This document shows positions 6,792-7,932 of a stretch of DNA of 7,932 nt, in pieces (the stretch's first letter is position 1; every line of letters starts with the position of its first letter). The notes under the pieces are model-generated. The model saw only the letters and a program-made list of their open reading frames with translations, made no database searches and was not told the DNA's origin. The DNA is taken from the NCBI GenBank assembly GCA_016765235.1, contig JAESQH010000056.1, forward strand, positions 12,786-20,717. The letters are read 5' to 3'. The stretch comes from Paracoccaceae bacterium. Lineage in GTDB: Bacteria; Pseudomonadota; Alphaproteobacteria; Rhodobacterales; Rhodobacteraceae. Made by a program: the position numbers and the translations under genes.

Positions 6792-7932
6792 TACGCTGGT
6801 TTGCCGCACACCCGACAGCGTCCAACCTGCTGTTGATCGTAATGTTGGCGCTTGGGGTGTTCACAGCGCCCACATTGTTGCGCGAAACTTTCCCCGATTA
6901 TTCCCCGACGGAAGCGCAGATTACCATCGTATATCGCGGCGCCAGCGCCGCGGACGTGGAAGACGCGATTTGTCTTCGGGTTTCGGACGCGTTGAAAGGC
7001 GTCAATAATCTTGAAGAACTGACCTGCACGGCGCAAGACAACGTCGCCATTGCGTTCGCCAAGATGGAACCCGGTGGCAATGTCGGCCGCTTTTTGAACG
7101 AGGTTGATGCCGAAGTTAACGCGATCACCGATTTCCCCGCAAACGCCGATGCGCCTGTTGTTAAACAATTGTTCACAACTGATCTGGTGTCGGCACTAGC
7201 GGTGACCGGCGATATGTCGTTTGCCGATCTGGAAACCTATGCGAACGACCTCGAACAAGCGTTGTTCGACATCGACAACGTTGCGGCGGTCAAGGTTAAA
7301 GGCCTGTCGCAACGCCAGTGGCAGATCGAGGTTTCGCGCGATTTATTGCAACAATACGGCCTGTCCGTCAGCGACATTTCCCGTCTGATCCGCCAGCAAA
7401 ACATCGACATGCCGCTGGGCACGATTGAAACCAGCGCGCAAGATGTGCAATTGCGGTTCGTTAACCAAAGCCGCTCTATCGAGGATTTGCGCGAACTGGT
7501 CGTCCTGTCAGGCCAAGCAGGCGCGGAAGTGTCACTTGGCGATATCGCCACCATCACCGAAGCTTATGATCTGGACGAAGAGAAAATCCTGTTCAACGGC
7601 GAGCGGGCGCTAATCCTTGAGATTCACAAAAACAAGGACAGTGACGCGATCAAAGTGATGGCGGATATCACGGAATTCCTTGAAACCGAGCGCGAAATTA
7701 TGGGCGACGGTGTAGGCCTGACGATCACACAAGACATGACCTCGATTGTGGAAGACCGGCTGAAAATGTTGGTCAGCAACGGCATTCTGGGTCTGGTACT
7801 GGTGGCGATCACCATGAGCATTTTTTACCGCCCTCGCCTTGCAATATGGGCGATCCTTGGTCTGCCAATTGCGTTCGCCGGCGCGTTTACCGTAATGGCC
7901 TTGTTCGGGCTGTCGTTAAATATGATTACGCT
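6788..7932 (+). CDS. RND efflux transporter, inner-membrane subunit, N-terminal part (3' end outside window)
   Basis: Reading from the ATG at 6788 gives 381 uninterrupted codons plus two bases to the window edge; full RND pumps are about 1,000-1,050 residues, so over 60% is missing. It begins MIRWFAAHPTASNLL, with a first membrane helix at about 11-31, then the periplasmic porter domain opening with ETFPDYSPTEAQITIVYRGAS (about 33-53), which corresponds to the classic FP...P.....V.YPGAS region of AcrB-type pumps. The second helix (about 328-347) and third (about 352-374) end in SLNMIT, matching the conserved start of the membrane domain. The proton-relay residues of TM4 lie beyond the window. 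Two cysteines, C62 and C80, sit in the first porter subdomain. Together with the preceding adaptor it should form a proton-driven efflux pump of the HAE-1-like type. Drug, metal or metabolite export cannot be distinguished from this fragment. Confidence 0.92.
   Translation, partial: MIRWFAAHPTASNLLLIVMLALGVFTAPTLLRETFPDYSPTEAQITIVYRGASAADVEDAICLRVSDALKGVNNLEELTCTAQDNVAIAFAKMEPGGNVGRFLNEVDAEVNAITDFPANADAPVVKQLFTTDLVSALAVTGDMSFADLETYANDLEQALFDIDNVAAVKVKGLSQRQWQIEVSRDLLQQYGLSVSDISRLIRQQNIDMPLGTIETSAQDVQLRFVNQSRSIEDLRELVVLSGQAGAEVSLGDIATITEAYDLDEEKILFNGERALILEIHKNKDSDAIKVMADITEFLETEREIMGDGVGLTITQDMTSIVEDRLKMLVSNGILGLVLVAITMSIFYRPRLAIWAILGLPIAFAGAFTVMALFGLSLNMIT

Noticed and set aside
6688..7008. 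106-codon + strand frame across the adaptor/transporter junction
   Set aside because: It runs in a different frame from both recognisable proteins, and its translation has no recognisable features; the transporter frame starting at 6788 explains the region.

Overview
The window carries five protein-coding genes, all on the + strand, in two blocks. Gene families, base composition and style suggest an alphaproteobacterium, most plausibly a marine Rhodobacteraceae (roseobacter-type) genome. That placement rests on recognised protein families, not on a marker gene. No RNA gene, CRISPR array, insertion sequence or integrase was seen.

Block 1 (bases 1-5296) is a methylamine/betaine catabolic operon. 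It opens with the C-terminal half of a dimethylglycine dehydrogenase-like FAD/folate enzyme, whose 5' end lies outside the window. A complete 815-residue paralogue follows, overlapping it by 4 bp; its folate domain looks more like that of sarcosine dehydrogenase. Three bases further on is a 513-residue member of the MttB (trimethylamine methyltransferase) superfamily with no in-frame amber codon, so it is a non-pyrrolysine member. A simple model is that the MttB-like protein takes the first methyl from a quaternary amine such as glycine betaine. The two dehydrogenases would then oxidise the remaining N-methyl groups (dimethylglycine to sarcosine to glycine), passing formaldehyde-level carbon to tetrahydrofolate. 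The substrate is inferred, and no corrinoid protein or methylcorrinoid:THF methyltransferase is encoded here.

The 151-base gap (5297-5447) contains a hairpin with a perfect 10-bp stem that looks like a terminator, an imperfect second copy of its left arm, and an inverted repeat that may be an operator for the next operon.

Block 2 (5448 to the window end) is an RND efflux operon: a HlyD/AcrA-type periplasmic adaptor, then the first 381 codons of an inner-membrane RND transporter that runs off the window end, joined by a second ATGA overlap. Its substrate cannot be read from the sequence, and nothing links it functionally to block 1 apart from adjacency.
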